NCBI GenBank assembly: GCA_900551335.1
Contig: URVO01000043.1
Location: forward strand, 1-9,221
DNA length: 9,221 bases
Source of the DNA: an uncultured Phascolarctobacterium sp.
GTDB lineage: Bacteria; Bacillota; Negativicutes; Acidaminococcales; Acidaminococcaceae
Direction: 5' to 3'
This document shows, one piece after another, positions 1 through 6,619 of the stretch. The notes beneath the pieces are model-generated. The model saw only the letters and a program-made list of their open reading frames with translations. It did no database searches and had not been told where the DNA came from. The first letter of the stretch is position 1. Every line of letters starts with the position of its first letter. The position numbers and the translations under genes are program-made.

Positions 1-1
1 C

Positions 2-76
2 CGCCGTACCCAAAATGTTACGCAAAACGTGGGCGACAAACTGAAAAAAATGATACTCAAACCGCGTGGAATGTGA
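2..76 (+). CDS. C-terminal fragment of an unidentified upstream protein
   Basis: One open frame runs from the window edge to a TGA at 74-76 and gives a basic tail of 24 residues ending KLKKMILKPRGM. I prefer this frame because its stop falls 15 bases before a terminator-like hairpin (92-120). Another frame on the same strand stays open to about position 140, but that would carry coding sequence through the hairpin and into the ribosome binding site of the next gene. The tail is too short to name a family, and no function is proposed. Confidence 0.5.
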   Translation, partial: RRTQNVTQNVGDKLKKMILKPRGM

Positions 77-91
77 GCAAGCATGAAAAAT

Positions 92-120
92 ACAGGGGTT
101 GTACAGGCAGCCCCTGTTTT
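92..120 (+). terminator. Terminator-like hairpin between the upstream gene and the HAD gene
   Basis: ACAGGGG (92-98) pairs perfectly with CCCCTGT (111-117) around a 12-base loop, followed by a short T run (117-120) and CATT. It follows the stop of the upstream frame and ends 23 bases before the HAD start codon. The T run is short, so it may be leaky or act as an attenuator. I see no convincing promoter between it and the HAD gene. Confidence 0.6.
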
Positions 121-143
121 CATTATCAAAGGAGATAGATAAA

Positions 144-845
144 ATGAAATATTTAATGTGGGATATAGACGGCACTCTGCTGCTTTCCGGCGGCGCAGGC
201 AAAGCGGCTATGATAAAGGTCATCAAGGATTATTATTTTCTTGACGCCTTTGATTTTACACGCTCGCTGGCAGGCCGTACTGATTCCGATATCATCAAAA
301 GCGTAGTAACTCGTCTGCGCGGCCGCTGCAACGCTGCCGAAACCGCAGGACTTTTAATCCGCTACCATATGGAGCTGCCGCACCAGCTCGAGCTGCACAA
401 GGGCCGCATACTCAAAAACGTAGAAAAAACCTTGGCCTATTTTGCCCAGGCTGACAGCAAATACCTCAACTGCCTGCTTACAGGCAACACGCGCACCGGC
501 GCACAGCTCAAGCTGGAGCATTATGACCTAAAAAAATATTTCAGCTTCGACCACAGCGTTTTTGGGGAAATCAGCGAAAACAGGGAGATGCTGGCGCAGG
601 TCGCCCGTCACAGACTGTATATGCAGGATGAAAACGCTTCGGCAAGAGACCTCATCTTCATCGGTGACACGCCCAATGACGCAAAATGCGCCAACGCCAT
701 CGGTGCTCCCTGCCTCATCGTGCTAGAGGGCTCCGGCTATAAGCGCGAGGACTTCGACGAGGTAAAGCCGTGGAAAATTATCGACGCGCTGCCTGACGAG
801 CCGCAGGAGCTGGAAGCACTGTTCGACGATTTGTATAAGCAATAA
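144..845 (+). CDS. HAD-superfamily hydrolase, phosphoglycolate-phosphatase-like
   Basis: The predicted product is a cytosolic phosphatase of 233 residues. Four HAD signatures are visible. Motif I is DIDGT, with nucleophile D7 and acid/base D9. Motif II is LLTGN, with T113. A candidate motif III lysine lies near 130-131 (DLKKYF). Motif IV is GDTPND (174-179), whose D175 and D179 would bind magnesium. A mostly helical segment of roughly 80 residues after motif I fits a C1-type cap. The ATG at 144 is chosen because AAAGGAG (128-134) precedes it at normal spacing and it puts the nucleophile at residue 7. A TTG at 99 in the same frame would add 15 residues but lies inside the hairpin loop. The gene ends 13 bases before the pentapeptide gene, so the two are probably cotranscribed. 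HAD substrates cannot be read from the sequence; phosphoglycolate phosphatase is only the nearest general type. Confidence 0.9.
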   Translation: MKYLMWDIDGTLLLSGGAGKAAMIKVIKDYYFLDAFDFTRSLAGRTDSDIIKSVVTRLRGRCNAAETAGLLIRYHMELPHQLELHKGRILKNVEKTLAYFAQADSKYLNCLLTGNTRTGAQLKLEHYDLKKYFSFDHSVFGEISENREMLAQVARHRLYMQDENASARDLIFIGDTPNDAKCANAIGAPCLIVLEGSGYKREDFDEVKPWKIIDALPDEPQELEALFDDLYKQ

Positions 846-858
846 CGGAGGCGCTATC

Positions 859-1617
859 ATGAATTTCTCTAAGCAAATTTTCGCGCTGTCCCTCTGCGCC
901 TGCTGCGCCTTCGGCGCAGGCAGCGCAGCAGCCTACAGCAACGCTGATTTAAACCGCGTCCTCAACGGCGAAAACTGCGTCGGCGGCGACCTTTCCGGTG
1001 CTGACCTGTCCGGCATGAACCTCTGCTACCGCAACTTCACCGGCACAGATTTTACCGAAGCACGTCTTGACGGCACGCAGCTTGATAACGCCCTGCTCGA
1101 CAACGCTAATTTCACCAATACGCTCATGGCTCGCGCCAGCCTGCGCCACGCTTCGCTCAACGGCGCAAACTTCAGCTTCGCCACAGCAACCGAGGCCGAC
1201 TTCACCAAGGCCGAGCTGCAAAACGTCACCCTCTACCGCGCACAGCTTTCTCGCAGCAAGCTGCAGGGAGCAGCACTGCGCTACGCCAATGGTGAGGAAG
1301 TGCTGCTCGACGGCGTGCAGGCAGATTATGCTGATTTCAGCTTTGCCAACCTGCCCTACTCCTGGCTGCGCAAGGCCAGCCTGCGCAACGCTGTCTTCTA
1401 CGGAACTAATCTGTATAAGGGCCATCTGGAGGCCAGTGACCTTACTGAAGCAGACGCACGCAGTGCCAAGCTTGGCTACGCGGCCCTGCAGCACAGTAAG
1501 CTGAACCACACCAAGTTCGACAGCGCCTATCTCGCGCATGCCAATTTGCACAATGCCGAGATGAACTACACGGAATTCGGCACAGCGTTCTTAGACGACG
1601 CAGCCCTAGACAAATAA
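859..1617 (+). CDS. Exported pentapeptide-repeat protein
   Basis: The protein has 252 residues. Residues 1-25 look like a Sec signal peptide: a lysine at 5, a hydrophobic stretch at 6-20, and an A-A-A cleavage site before Y26. I see no proper lipobox, although cysteines at 13, 15 and 16 are unusual. From about residue 43 to the end the chain is a continuous A(D/N)Lxx-type pentapeptide array. Its central hydrophobic residue falls on every fifth position from L45 to L250, giving 42 units in one register. L, F or M fills 38 of these; A110, A155, A200 and G145 are the exceptions. By family knowledge this folds as a right-handed square beta-helix of about ten coils. Cytosolic relatives such as Qnr and MfpA mimic DNA, but the signal peptide argues against that here, and a periplasmic or surface role is inferred. 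CGGAGG (846-851) supports the ATG. It follows the HAD gene after 13 bases, and a strong terminator follows it. The function is unknown. Confidence 0.9.
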   Translation: MNFSKQIFALSLCACCAFGAGSAAAYSNADLNRVLNGENCVGGDLSGADLSGMNLCYRNFTGTDFTEARLDGTQLDNALLDNANFTNTLMARASLRHASLNGANFSFATATEADFTKAELQNVTLYRAQLSRSKLQGAALRYANGEEVLLDGVQADYADFSFANLPYSWLRKASLRNAVFYGTNLYKGHLEASDLTEADARSAKLGYAALQHSKLNHTKFDSAYLAHANLHNAEMNYTEFGTAFLDDAALDK

Positions 1618-1623
1618 AAACAT

Positions 1624-1680
1624 AAAAATAACCAGCAGCATGATGCTTACGGGATGGCGCATCACCTGCTGGTTATTTTT
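1624..1680. terminator. Two-way intrinsic terminator between convergent genes
   Basis: AAAAATAACCAGCAG (1624-1638) pairs perfectly over 15 bases with CTGCTGGTTATTTTT (1666-1680). An inner TGATGC (1641-1646) pairs with GCATCA (1659-1664). Both strands read a T run after the hairpin. It lies between the pentapeptide gene and the aldehyde dehydrogenase gene, whose stop is 11 bases away, so it can terminate both. Confidence 0.92.
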
Positions 1681-1690
1681 TATTTAATCA

Positions 1691-3178
1691 TCAGTCCTGA
1701 GGATAAAACCCAGAAGGAGCATAACTGAGATTAATCATAATATTTTTCACTTGTGTGTAATGGTTCAAAATCATCTTATGCGTTTCGCGGCCAATGCCGG
1801 AGGTCTTGTAGCCGCCAAACGGAGAATGCTCAGGAATCTGGTTGTAGGTGTTCACCCACATACGGCCGGTTTCTACAGCACGCGCTACGCGGATAGCCTT
1901 ATTGATATCCTTCGTCCAAACTGCGCCGCCCAAGCCGTACTCGCTGTCATTCGCCATAGCGATAACCTCCTCTTCATCGTGGAAGCGGATAACCACAGCC
2001 ACAGGCCCGAAGATTTCCTCCTGCGCTACGCGCATATCGTTGGTTACATCGGTAATCAGCGTCGGCTTCATGAAAGCACCGCCTGCCAGCTCGCCCTTGG
2101 TAAAGCGCTCGCCGCCGCAAGCAATCGTTGCGCCCTCCTGCTTGGCAATTTCAATATAACCAAGAATTTTCTTGAGCTGGGTTTCGTTAATCTGCGCACC
2201 CATCTGCGTATCATCATTCCACGGCAGGCCAACCTTAACCTTGTTGAAGGCCTTGACCAGCGCCGGAACAAATTTATCATAAATAGTATCCTGCACGAAG
2301 ATACGGCTGCCAGCGCAGCAAACCTGGCCCTGGTTGAACAAAATGCCCAGCTGTGCGCCATCAATAGCCTGGTCGAAATCGCAATCGTCGAAGTAAATAT
2401 TTGCGCTCTTGCCACCCAGCTCCAGCGTGGACGGAATAATGCGCTCTGCTGCTGCCAGGCCGACATTGCGGCCAACCTCGGTAGAACCGGTGAAGGCCAG
2501 CTTAGCGAAGCCCTTGTGCTCCAGCATATATTGACCGGACTTGCTGCCAGCGCCGGTAATAACGTTGAATACACCGGCAGGCAGAACGCCGTCAATCAAA
2601 CGTGCAAATTCCAGAATCGACAGGCTTGCTTCCTTCGACGGCTTCAACACTGTGCAGTCGCCTGCAGCCAGCACCGGCGCCAGCTTCCACGCAGCCATGA
2701 GGAACGGGAAGTTCCAAGGAATGATTTGACCAACTACGCCGATAGGCTCACGCAGGATGATGGACAGAAACTGCTCGTTCAGCACAGAGGCCTGACCTTC
2801 CTCAGCGAGAATACAGCCTGCAAAGTAGCGGAAATGTGCAGCGGACAGCGGAATGTCGACGTTCATCGTCTCGCGAATCGGCTTGCCGTTGTCCATGCTC
2901 TCTACCATAGCCAGATGCTCCTTATTCGCATCAATGATATCTGCAATTTTATTCAAAAGCGCTGCACGCTGTGCCGACGTGGTCTTTTTCCACGTCTTGA
3001 ACGCTTCCCAGGCAGCTTTTACTGCGTCGTCCACATCCTCACGCGTCGCTTGAGCGCAAACTGCCAGATGACTGCCATCCGCAGGACTTTCTGCTGTATA
3101 AGTGTCGCCCTTAGCTGCGGGACGCCATTGTCCGTTAATATATAAACCGTATTCTGCTTGTAATTTTGCTTTTTCCAT
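1691..3178 (-). CDS. NAD(P)-dependent aldehyde dehydrogenase, AldB/ExaC-like
   Basis: The 495-residue product is full length for the ALDH superfamily, whose cytosolic enzymes oxidise an aldehyde to its carboxylic acid using NAD(P)+. The catalytic set is intact. PWNFP (154-158) holds the oxyanion asparagine N156, and K179 in LKP is the cofactor lysine. FTGSTEVG (229-236) belongs to the Rossmann fold. E253 in LELGGK is the general base, C287 in NQGQVCCAG the nucleophile, and E388 in EEIFGPV a cofactor ligand. Several stretches, including DNGKPIRET (96-104), VVGQIIPWNFP (148-158) and the GIGRETHKM end, resemble the E. coli AldB/ExaC acetaldehyde dehydrogenase type more than succinate-semialdehyde dehydrogenases. 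The start is supported by GAGGAGGC, read on the minus strand at 3193-3186. It is divergent from a MocR-type regulator and probably controlled by it. A possible minus-strand -10 TAAAAT (3228-3223) has only a weak -35, as expected if a regulator is needed. The true substrate is not determined. Confidence 0.95.
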   Translation of the reverse strand: MEKAKLQAEYGLYINGQWRPAAKGDTYTAESPADGSHLAVCAQATREDVDDAVKAAWEAFKTWKKTTSAQRAALLNKIADIIDANKEHLAMVESMDNGKPIRETMNVDIPLSAAHFRYFAGCILAEEGQASVLNEQFLSIILREPIGVVGQIIPWNFPFLMAAWKLAPVLAAGDCTVLKPSKEASLSILEFARLIDGVLPAGVFNVITGAGSKSGQYMLEHKGFAKLAFTGSTEVGRNVGLAAAERIIPSTLELGGKSANIYFDDCDFDQAIDGAQLGILFNQGQVCCAGSRIFVQDTIYDKFVPALVKAFNKVKVGLPWNDDTQMGAQINETQLKKILGYIEIAKQEGATIACGGERFTKGELAGGAFMKPTLITDVTNDMRVAQEEIFGPVAVVIRFHDEEEVIAMANDSEYGLGGAVWTKDINKAIRVARAVETGRMWVNTYNQIPEHSPFGGYKTSGIGRETHKMILNHYTQVKNIMINLSYAPSGFYPQD

Positions 3179-3236
3179 TTTTATTGCCTCCTCATTTGTG
3201 TTTTAAATCAACTACGGGTATTATTTTACTCGCAAA

Positions 3237-3282
3237 ATGGTTCTATTAAAAGAATCAAGAACGAGAAACTTTTTAGAACCAA
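3237..3282. promoter_or_regulatory. Candidate MocR operator, pair 1 (aldehyde dehydrogenase side)
   Basis: TGGTTCTA (3238-3245) and TAGAACCA (3274-3281) are exact inverted copies with their six-base cores offset by 36 bases. The left half-site lies in the likely promoter of the aldehyde dehydrogenase, just upstream of the possible -10 (3228-3223). The right half-site lies upstream of the regulator's -35. GabR, a studied MocR protein, is known to bind two ATACCA-type half-sites about 34 bases apart. The sites here are similar in size and spacing, but inverted rather than direct. Assignment to this regulator is an inference. Confidence 0.6.
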
Positions 3283-3288
3283 AAGCGC

Positions 3289-3317
3289 TTGTTTTTCCCG
3301 AAAATGTATTATATAAT
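3289..3317 (+). promoter_or_regulatory. Probable sigma-A promoter of the MocR-type regulator
   Basis: TTGTTT (3289-3294) and a perfect TATAAT (3312-3317) are separated by 17 bases. Transcription would start near 3324, about 58 bases upstream of the chosen start codon. The half-site at 3323-3332 would then sit on the transcription start, which suits autorepression. Confidence 0.6.
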
Positions 3318-3322
3318 GCTTT

Positions 3323-3368
3323 ATGGTACTATCAAGCAGACCAATAAACCGAAGCAATTTAGAACCAA
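3323..3368. promoter_or_regulatory. Candidate MocR operator, pair 2 (regulator side)
   Basis: TGGTACTA (3324-3331) and TAGAACCA (3360-3367) form a second inverted pair with one mismatch and the same 36-base core offset as pair 1. The right half-site shares the 11-mer TTTAGAACCAA with pair 1 (3272-3282 and 3358-3368). The left shares 9 of 10 bases with its counterpart (ATGGTACTAT against ATGGTTCTAT). The pair spans the predicted transcription start and leader of the regulator gene, a natural position for autorepression. Confidence 0.55.
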
Positions 3369-3381
3369 GAGGAAGAAAAGC

Positions 3382-4779
3382 ATGTTAACCTATGATTTAG
3401 ACCAACGCGGCAGCACACCGCTCTACGAATATCTCTACCAATGCATCCGTCAGGACATCATCACCGGCGTCCTGCACGCAGGCGACCGCCTGCCCTCCAA
3501 GCGCACGCTGGCGCAGCATCTCAGCATCGGCATCATCACCGTCGCCAACGCCTACGCCCAGCTCGCTGTCGAAGGCTATATCACCTCTAAGGAAAAGCTT
3601 GGCTACTTCGTCGAGGATGTCAGCAACTACCGCCTGCGCCGCCGCAGCACTGCACCTGCCATCCCTGAGCCACGCGAAAAGGAATATCTCGCGGACTTCA
3701 AGGCCAACCGCATCAGCCTGAAAAATTTTCCGCTCGCCACCTGGAGCCGCCTTATGCGCGAAACTTTGTCGCTGCAAAACGATGAGCTGCTGAAAACTGT
3801 GCCCTACAACGGCGTGTACGAGCTGCGTAAGGCAATAGCGGACTATCTGGCGCATAACCGTGCCATGCAGGTTGACCCAGCGCAGATTATCATCGGCGCA
3901 GGCACAGAATATCTTTATGGCCGCCTGCTGCAGATGTTCGGTCCGGCCTGCACCTTCGCTATTGAGGAGCCCGGCTATAAAAAGTTTGCCGCTATCTCCG
4001 CCAGCTACGGTAATCCGTGGAAATATATTCCCATTGACGAAAGCGGCATGCAAATCGACGCACTTGAGGAAAGCGGTGCCGATGTCGTACACGTCTCGCC
4101 TGCCAATCACTTCCCCACAGGCATTGTCATGCCCGTCACGCGCCGCATTGAACTGTTTGAATGGGTGAACCGCATCCGCAAACGCTATATCATCGAGGAC
4201 GATTATGACAGCGAATTCCGCTATAACGGTCGCTTCATCCTGCCGCTCTACGCGCAGGACACGCAAAACCGCGTCATTTATATCAACACCTTCTCCAAAA
4301 GCCTGGTGCCCTCGCTGCGCATCAGCTACATGGTCCTCCCACGCCGCCTGCTGACGCGCTACGAGGAAACCATGAGCTTTTATAGCTGCACCGTATCGAG
4401 CTTTGAGCAATACACGCTGGCGCGCTTCATTTCCGAAGGCTATTTTGAGCGTCACATCAACAAAATGAAGCTCTACTACCGTGAGCAGCACCGCAAAATC
4501 CTCGCCGCGCTTAAAGCATCACCGCTCGCACAATGCTCCGGCATCATCGAGCGCAACGCCGGCACGCACTTTCTGCTGCATATCAGCACCACGCTAAGCG
4601 AAGAGGAGGTACGCCGCGCCGCCGCAGCCGCCAGCCTGCAGCTATCGTTCTACTCAGATTACAGCTACAGCAAAACGAGCAGTGACGGCATCACGCTCGT
4701 CATCAACTATGCCGGAATCGAGGAAAGCAAGCTTAGCGAAGTCATCAAACGCTTAGAAAAGATATTCATAATGCAATAA
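3382..4779 (+). CDS. MocR/GabR-family regulator: GntR helix-turn-helix fused to an aminotransferase-like PLP domain
   Basis: The 465-residue length is typical of MocR proteins. Residues 1-80 form a GntR-type winged helix with GVLHAGDRLPSKRTLA (29-44) and the recognition region near 45-66. After a linker of about 30 residues, residues 110-465 resemble a class I aminotransferase. Markers are PYNGVYELRKAIADYL (141-156), EEPGYKKF (195-202), SPANHFPTG (239-247), EDDYDSEFRY (272-281) and NTFSKS (302-307). K306 is the expected Schiff-base lysine for PLP, and an aspartate at 273-274 should contact the PLP ring. The effector may therefore be an amine or amino acid that reacts with PLP. The ATG at 3382 is preferred because GAGGA (3369-3373) precedes it and the helix-turn-helix starts at once. 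An earlier in-frame start at 3289 would translate across the promoter and an operator. It is divergent from the aldehyde dehydrogenase, its probable target. The effector is unknown. Confidence 0.93.
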   Translation: MLTYDLDQRGSTPLYEYLYQCIRQDIITGVLHAGDRLPSKRTLAQHLSIGIITVANAYAQLAVEGYITSKEKLGYFVEDVSNYRLRRRSTAPAIPEPREKEYLADFKANRISLKNFPLATWSRLMRETLSLQNDELLKTVPYNGVYELRKAIADYLAHNRAMQVDPAQIIIGAGTEYLYGRLLQMFGPACTFAIEEPGYKKFAAISASYGNPWKYIPIDESGMQIDALEESGADVVHVSPANHFPTGIVMPVTRRIELFEWVNRIRKRYIIEDDYDSEFRYNGRFILPLYAQDTQNRVIYINTFSKSLVPSLRISYMVLPRRLLTRYEETMSFYSCTVSSFEQYTLARFISEGYFERHINKMKLYYREQHRKILAALKASPLAQCSGIIERNAGTHFLLHISTTLSEEEVRRAAAAASLQLSFYSDYSYSKTSSDGITLVINYAGIEESKLSEVIKRLEKIFIMQ

Positions 4780-4784
4780 ACGAA

Positions 4785-4829
4785 GCACAAAAAAGGCTGC
4801 CGCGTAAGCGACAGCCTTGCTTTTTGTTT
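4785..4829. terminator. Two-way terminator of the MocR gene and the tRNA
   Basis: AAGGCTG (4793-4799) pairs with CAGCCTT (4812-4818). After one C-A mismatch, CGC (4801-4803) pairs with GCG (4808-4810) around a GTAA loop. A T-rich run (4820-4824) follows on the plus strand, and six A's (4789-4794) give a T run on the minus strand. It begins about 13 bases after the regulator stop and about 27 bases past the 3' end of the convergent tRNA. Confidence 0.88.
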
Positions 4830-4844
4830 GCAGTTGTAAGGTAT

Positions 4845-4919
4845 TGGTGGGCCCAGTAGGGTTCGAACCTACGACCAGCCGGTTATGAGCCGGCGGCTCT
4901 ACCACTGAGCTATAGGCCC
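4845..4919 (-). tRNA. tRNA with anticodon CAU, probably tRNA-Ile2 (lysidine type)
   Basis: A full cloverleaf of 75 bases including an encoded CCA can be drawn. The acceptor stem is GGGCCTA/TGGGCCC with one T-G wobble. The D arm is GCTC-AGTGGTA-GAGC. The anticodon arm is GCCGG-CTCATAA-CCGGC, the variable loop TGGTC, and the T arm GTAGG-TTCGAAC-CCTAC. The discriminator base is A. CAU is read by elongator Met, initiator Met, or Ile2 after TilS converts C34 to lysidine. The anticodon-arm core GGCTCATAACCG and the TCGTAGGTTCGA segment match the Bacillus tRNA-Ile(CAU) I recall better than its Met tRNAs. C4-G69 and C5-G68 agree with known TilS recognition in E. coli. The G1-C72 pair argues against the initiator. 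It lies 64 bases downstream of rpoD and has its own promoter. Confidence 0.95.
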
Positions 4920-4941
4920 ATGCAAGCTACCAAACATTAAT

Positions 4942-4970
4942 ATTATATGCTATGCTGACAAATTTGTCAA
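4942..4970 (-). promoter_or_regulatory. Consensus sigma-A promoter of the tRNA
   Basis: On the minus strand TTGACA (4970-4965) and TATAAT (4947-4942) are both perfect and separated by exactly 17 bases. Transcription would start near 4935, about 16 bases before the mature tRNA 5' end. The -35 box overlaps a 14-base perfect palindrome TGACAAATTTGTCA (4956-4969). No strong terminator separates rpoD from it, so some tRNA may also come from rpoD readthrough. Confidence 0.88.
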
Positions 4971-4983
4971 CTAAAAGAAGCTT

Positions 4984-6594
4984 TTATTCCAAGAAATCCT
5001 TCAAGCGCTTGCTGCGGCTCGGATGACGCAGCTTACGCAGAGCCTTCGCCTCAATCTGACGGATACGCTCACGCGTAACGCCGAAATGCTGGCCAACCTC
5101 TTCCAGAGTACGGCTGCGGCCATCCTCCAGGCCAAAGCGCAGCTCCAGCACGCGTTTTTCACGCACGGTCAGCGTTTCCAGAACATCGCTGAGCTGTTCA
5201 CGCAGCAGCGTAAAGGAAGCAGCATCAGCAGGTGCCGGTGCATCGTGGTCTTCAATGAAGTCGCCCAGATGCGAATCCTCTTCCTCACCGATAGGCGTTT
5301 CCAAAGAAACAGGCTCCTGTGCAATCTTCATGATCTCGCGCACTCTGTCTACAGAGGTATCCATCTCCTTGGCGATTTCCTCCGGCAGCGGCTCACGGCC
5401 CAGCTCTTGCAGGAGCTGACGCGATACGCGGATCAGCTTATTGATGGTTTCTACCATATGTACAGGAATACGGATGGTACGTGCCTGGTCAGCAATCGCA
5501 CGAGTGATTGCCTGACGAATCCACCATGTTGCGTATGTACTGAACTTAAAGCCCTTGTTGTAATCAAACTTTTCAACAGCCTTAATCAAGCCCAGATTGC
5601 CCTCCTGAATCAAATCCAGGAACAGCATACCACGGCCGACATAGCGTTTTGCAATGCTGACTACCAGACGCAGGTTAGCCTCGGACAGGCATTTTTTTGC
5701 CTCATTGCCCTGATGCTCTACAGCCTTGAGCAGCTTCGTAAACTCTTCGTCTACCTTGCAGTAAGCGCTGACAACCTCAGGACTCTTCTCGCGGCCATCG
5801 CCCAAACGGGTTTGGATTTCTTCCAAAATAGCCTTAATCTGATACAGATGATGCACATCCTGATCCTCTGTCGGACGCTCTACTACAAGACGCTCGCAGT
5901 CAGGAATCATCGTTTTCTGCTCTGTCATTAAGCGCTGCAGATGCAGGCGCTCATCGCGGGTGAATTCAAAAATCAAGTCCTCATAGTCCTCAATCTTGTA
6001 GGGATTGCCTTCATCCTTACGCGCCTTGATCATCTTGGCAACCTGATAAACAGAACGCATATTAGTCATGTGCCATTCTTCGGCCATGAATTCTTTGATT
6101 TTTTCGATAAGCTCAGCAGCATTCTCCGCATTGCTGAACACAGGAGCCTCTGTTGCCGCAGCACTTTTGCCTGCTAAAAGACGCTCTGCCTGACGGCCTT
6201 TGTCCATGCGCTTTGCCAGCTTAATCTCGTCCTCGCCAACCAGCAGAGGCACGCGGCCGATCTCCTTCAAATACATACGTACCGGGTCATCAATGCTGAT
6301 GCCCTCCGGCACCGTCAGATTTGCTAAGTCAACCTCGCTGATTTCGCTGTTCTCGTCGTTGTCATCTTCGTCAAGTCTAGGCGGCATATCATCATCGGAC
6401 GAGGTGTCATCAACAATCTCCAGGCCCTTAAGGGTGATGGCTTCATACAAATTCTCGACATCCTCCGGAGAAACGACATCCAGAGTATTGATAAAACTCA
6501 TAACATCACGATAAGTGAGAACACCTTTATTTTCCTTGCCTTTTTGAATCAGCGCATCAATTTGTTCCTGCGTTAATTTAGTTTTTTCAGCCAT
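4984..6594 (-). CDS. rpoD: RNA polymerase primary sigma factor (sigma-70/SigA)
   Basis: The 536-residue protein directs RNA polymerase to housekeeping promoters. Region 1.1 occupies about 5-62 and is followed by an acidic linker (62-83, rich in D and E). Region 1.2 starts at [13 protein letters not shown] (102-114). Region 2 runs from about 296 and includes [19 protein letters not shown] (304-322), [10 protein letters not shown] (327-336) and the -10-recognising [17 protein letters not shown] (354-370). Region 3 lies near 376-455. Region 4.2 holds the -35 helix-turn-helix with [20 protein letters not shown] (505-524). The protein is about 165 residues longer than Bacillus SigA (371), because roughly 132-295 is inserted between regions 1.2 and 2.1, where SigA has almost nothing. 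The ATG at 6594 is supported by AAGGAGG (6608-6602) seven bases upstream. In-frame ATGs further upstream, the first at 6648, lack a comparable site, and the 6648 start would overlap dnaG. It starts 25 bases after dnaG ends, indicating an operon. Confidence 0.97.
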   Translation of the reverse strand: MAEKTKLTQEQIDALIQKGKENKGVLTYRDVMSFINTLDVVSPEDVENLYEAITLKGLEIVDDTSSDDDMPPRLDEDDNDENSEISEVDLANLTVPEGISIDDPVRMYLKEIGRVPLLVGEDEIKLAKRMDKGRQAERLLAGKSAAATEAPVFSNAENAAELIEKIKEFMAEEWHMTNMRSVYQVAKMIKARKDEGNPYKIEDYEDLIFEFTRDERLHLQRLMTEQKTMIPDCERLVVERPTEDQDVHHLYQIKAILEEIQTRLGDGREKSPEVVSAYCKVDEEFTKLLKAVEHQGNEAKKCLSEANLRLVVSIAKRYVGRGMLFLDLIQEGNLGLIKAVEKFDYNKGFKFSTYATWWIRQAITRAIADQARTIRIPVHMVETINKLIRVSRQLLQELGREPLPEEIAKEMDTSVDRVREIMKIAQEPVSLETPIGEEEDSHLGDFIEDHDAPAPADAASFTLLREQLSDVLETLTVREKRVLELRFGLEDGRSRTLEEVGQHFGVTRERIRQIEAKALRKLRHPSRSKRLKDFLE

Positions 6595-6619
6595 GGTGTC
6601 CCCTCCTTCCATTTTCTTT

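Noticed and set aside
949..1551. A 200-codon open frame antisense to the pentapeptide gene, itself repetitive
   Set aside because: Its periodicity only mirrors the five-codon repeat of the sense gene.
1751..3145. A 464-codon open frame on the + strand opposite the aldehyde dehydrogenase
   Set aside because: It is antisense to a gene with intact catalytic motifs, has no recognisable domain, and follows from the scarcity of certain codons in the real gene.
3289..3381. An upstream-extended start for the MocR-type regulator
   Set aside because: The extra 31 codons overlap the predicted promoter and one operator pair, lack a ribosome binding site, and precede a normal MocR N-terminus.
3397..4491. 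A 364-codon open frame on the - strand opposite the MocR-type regulator
   Set aside because: It is the shadow of a well-supported gene, with no family features or ribosome binding site of note.
5023..5931. A 302-codon open frame on the + strand inside rpoD
   Set aside because: It lies opposite conserved sigma-factor regions 2 to 4, and its product has no recognisable features.
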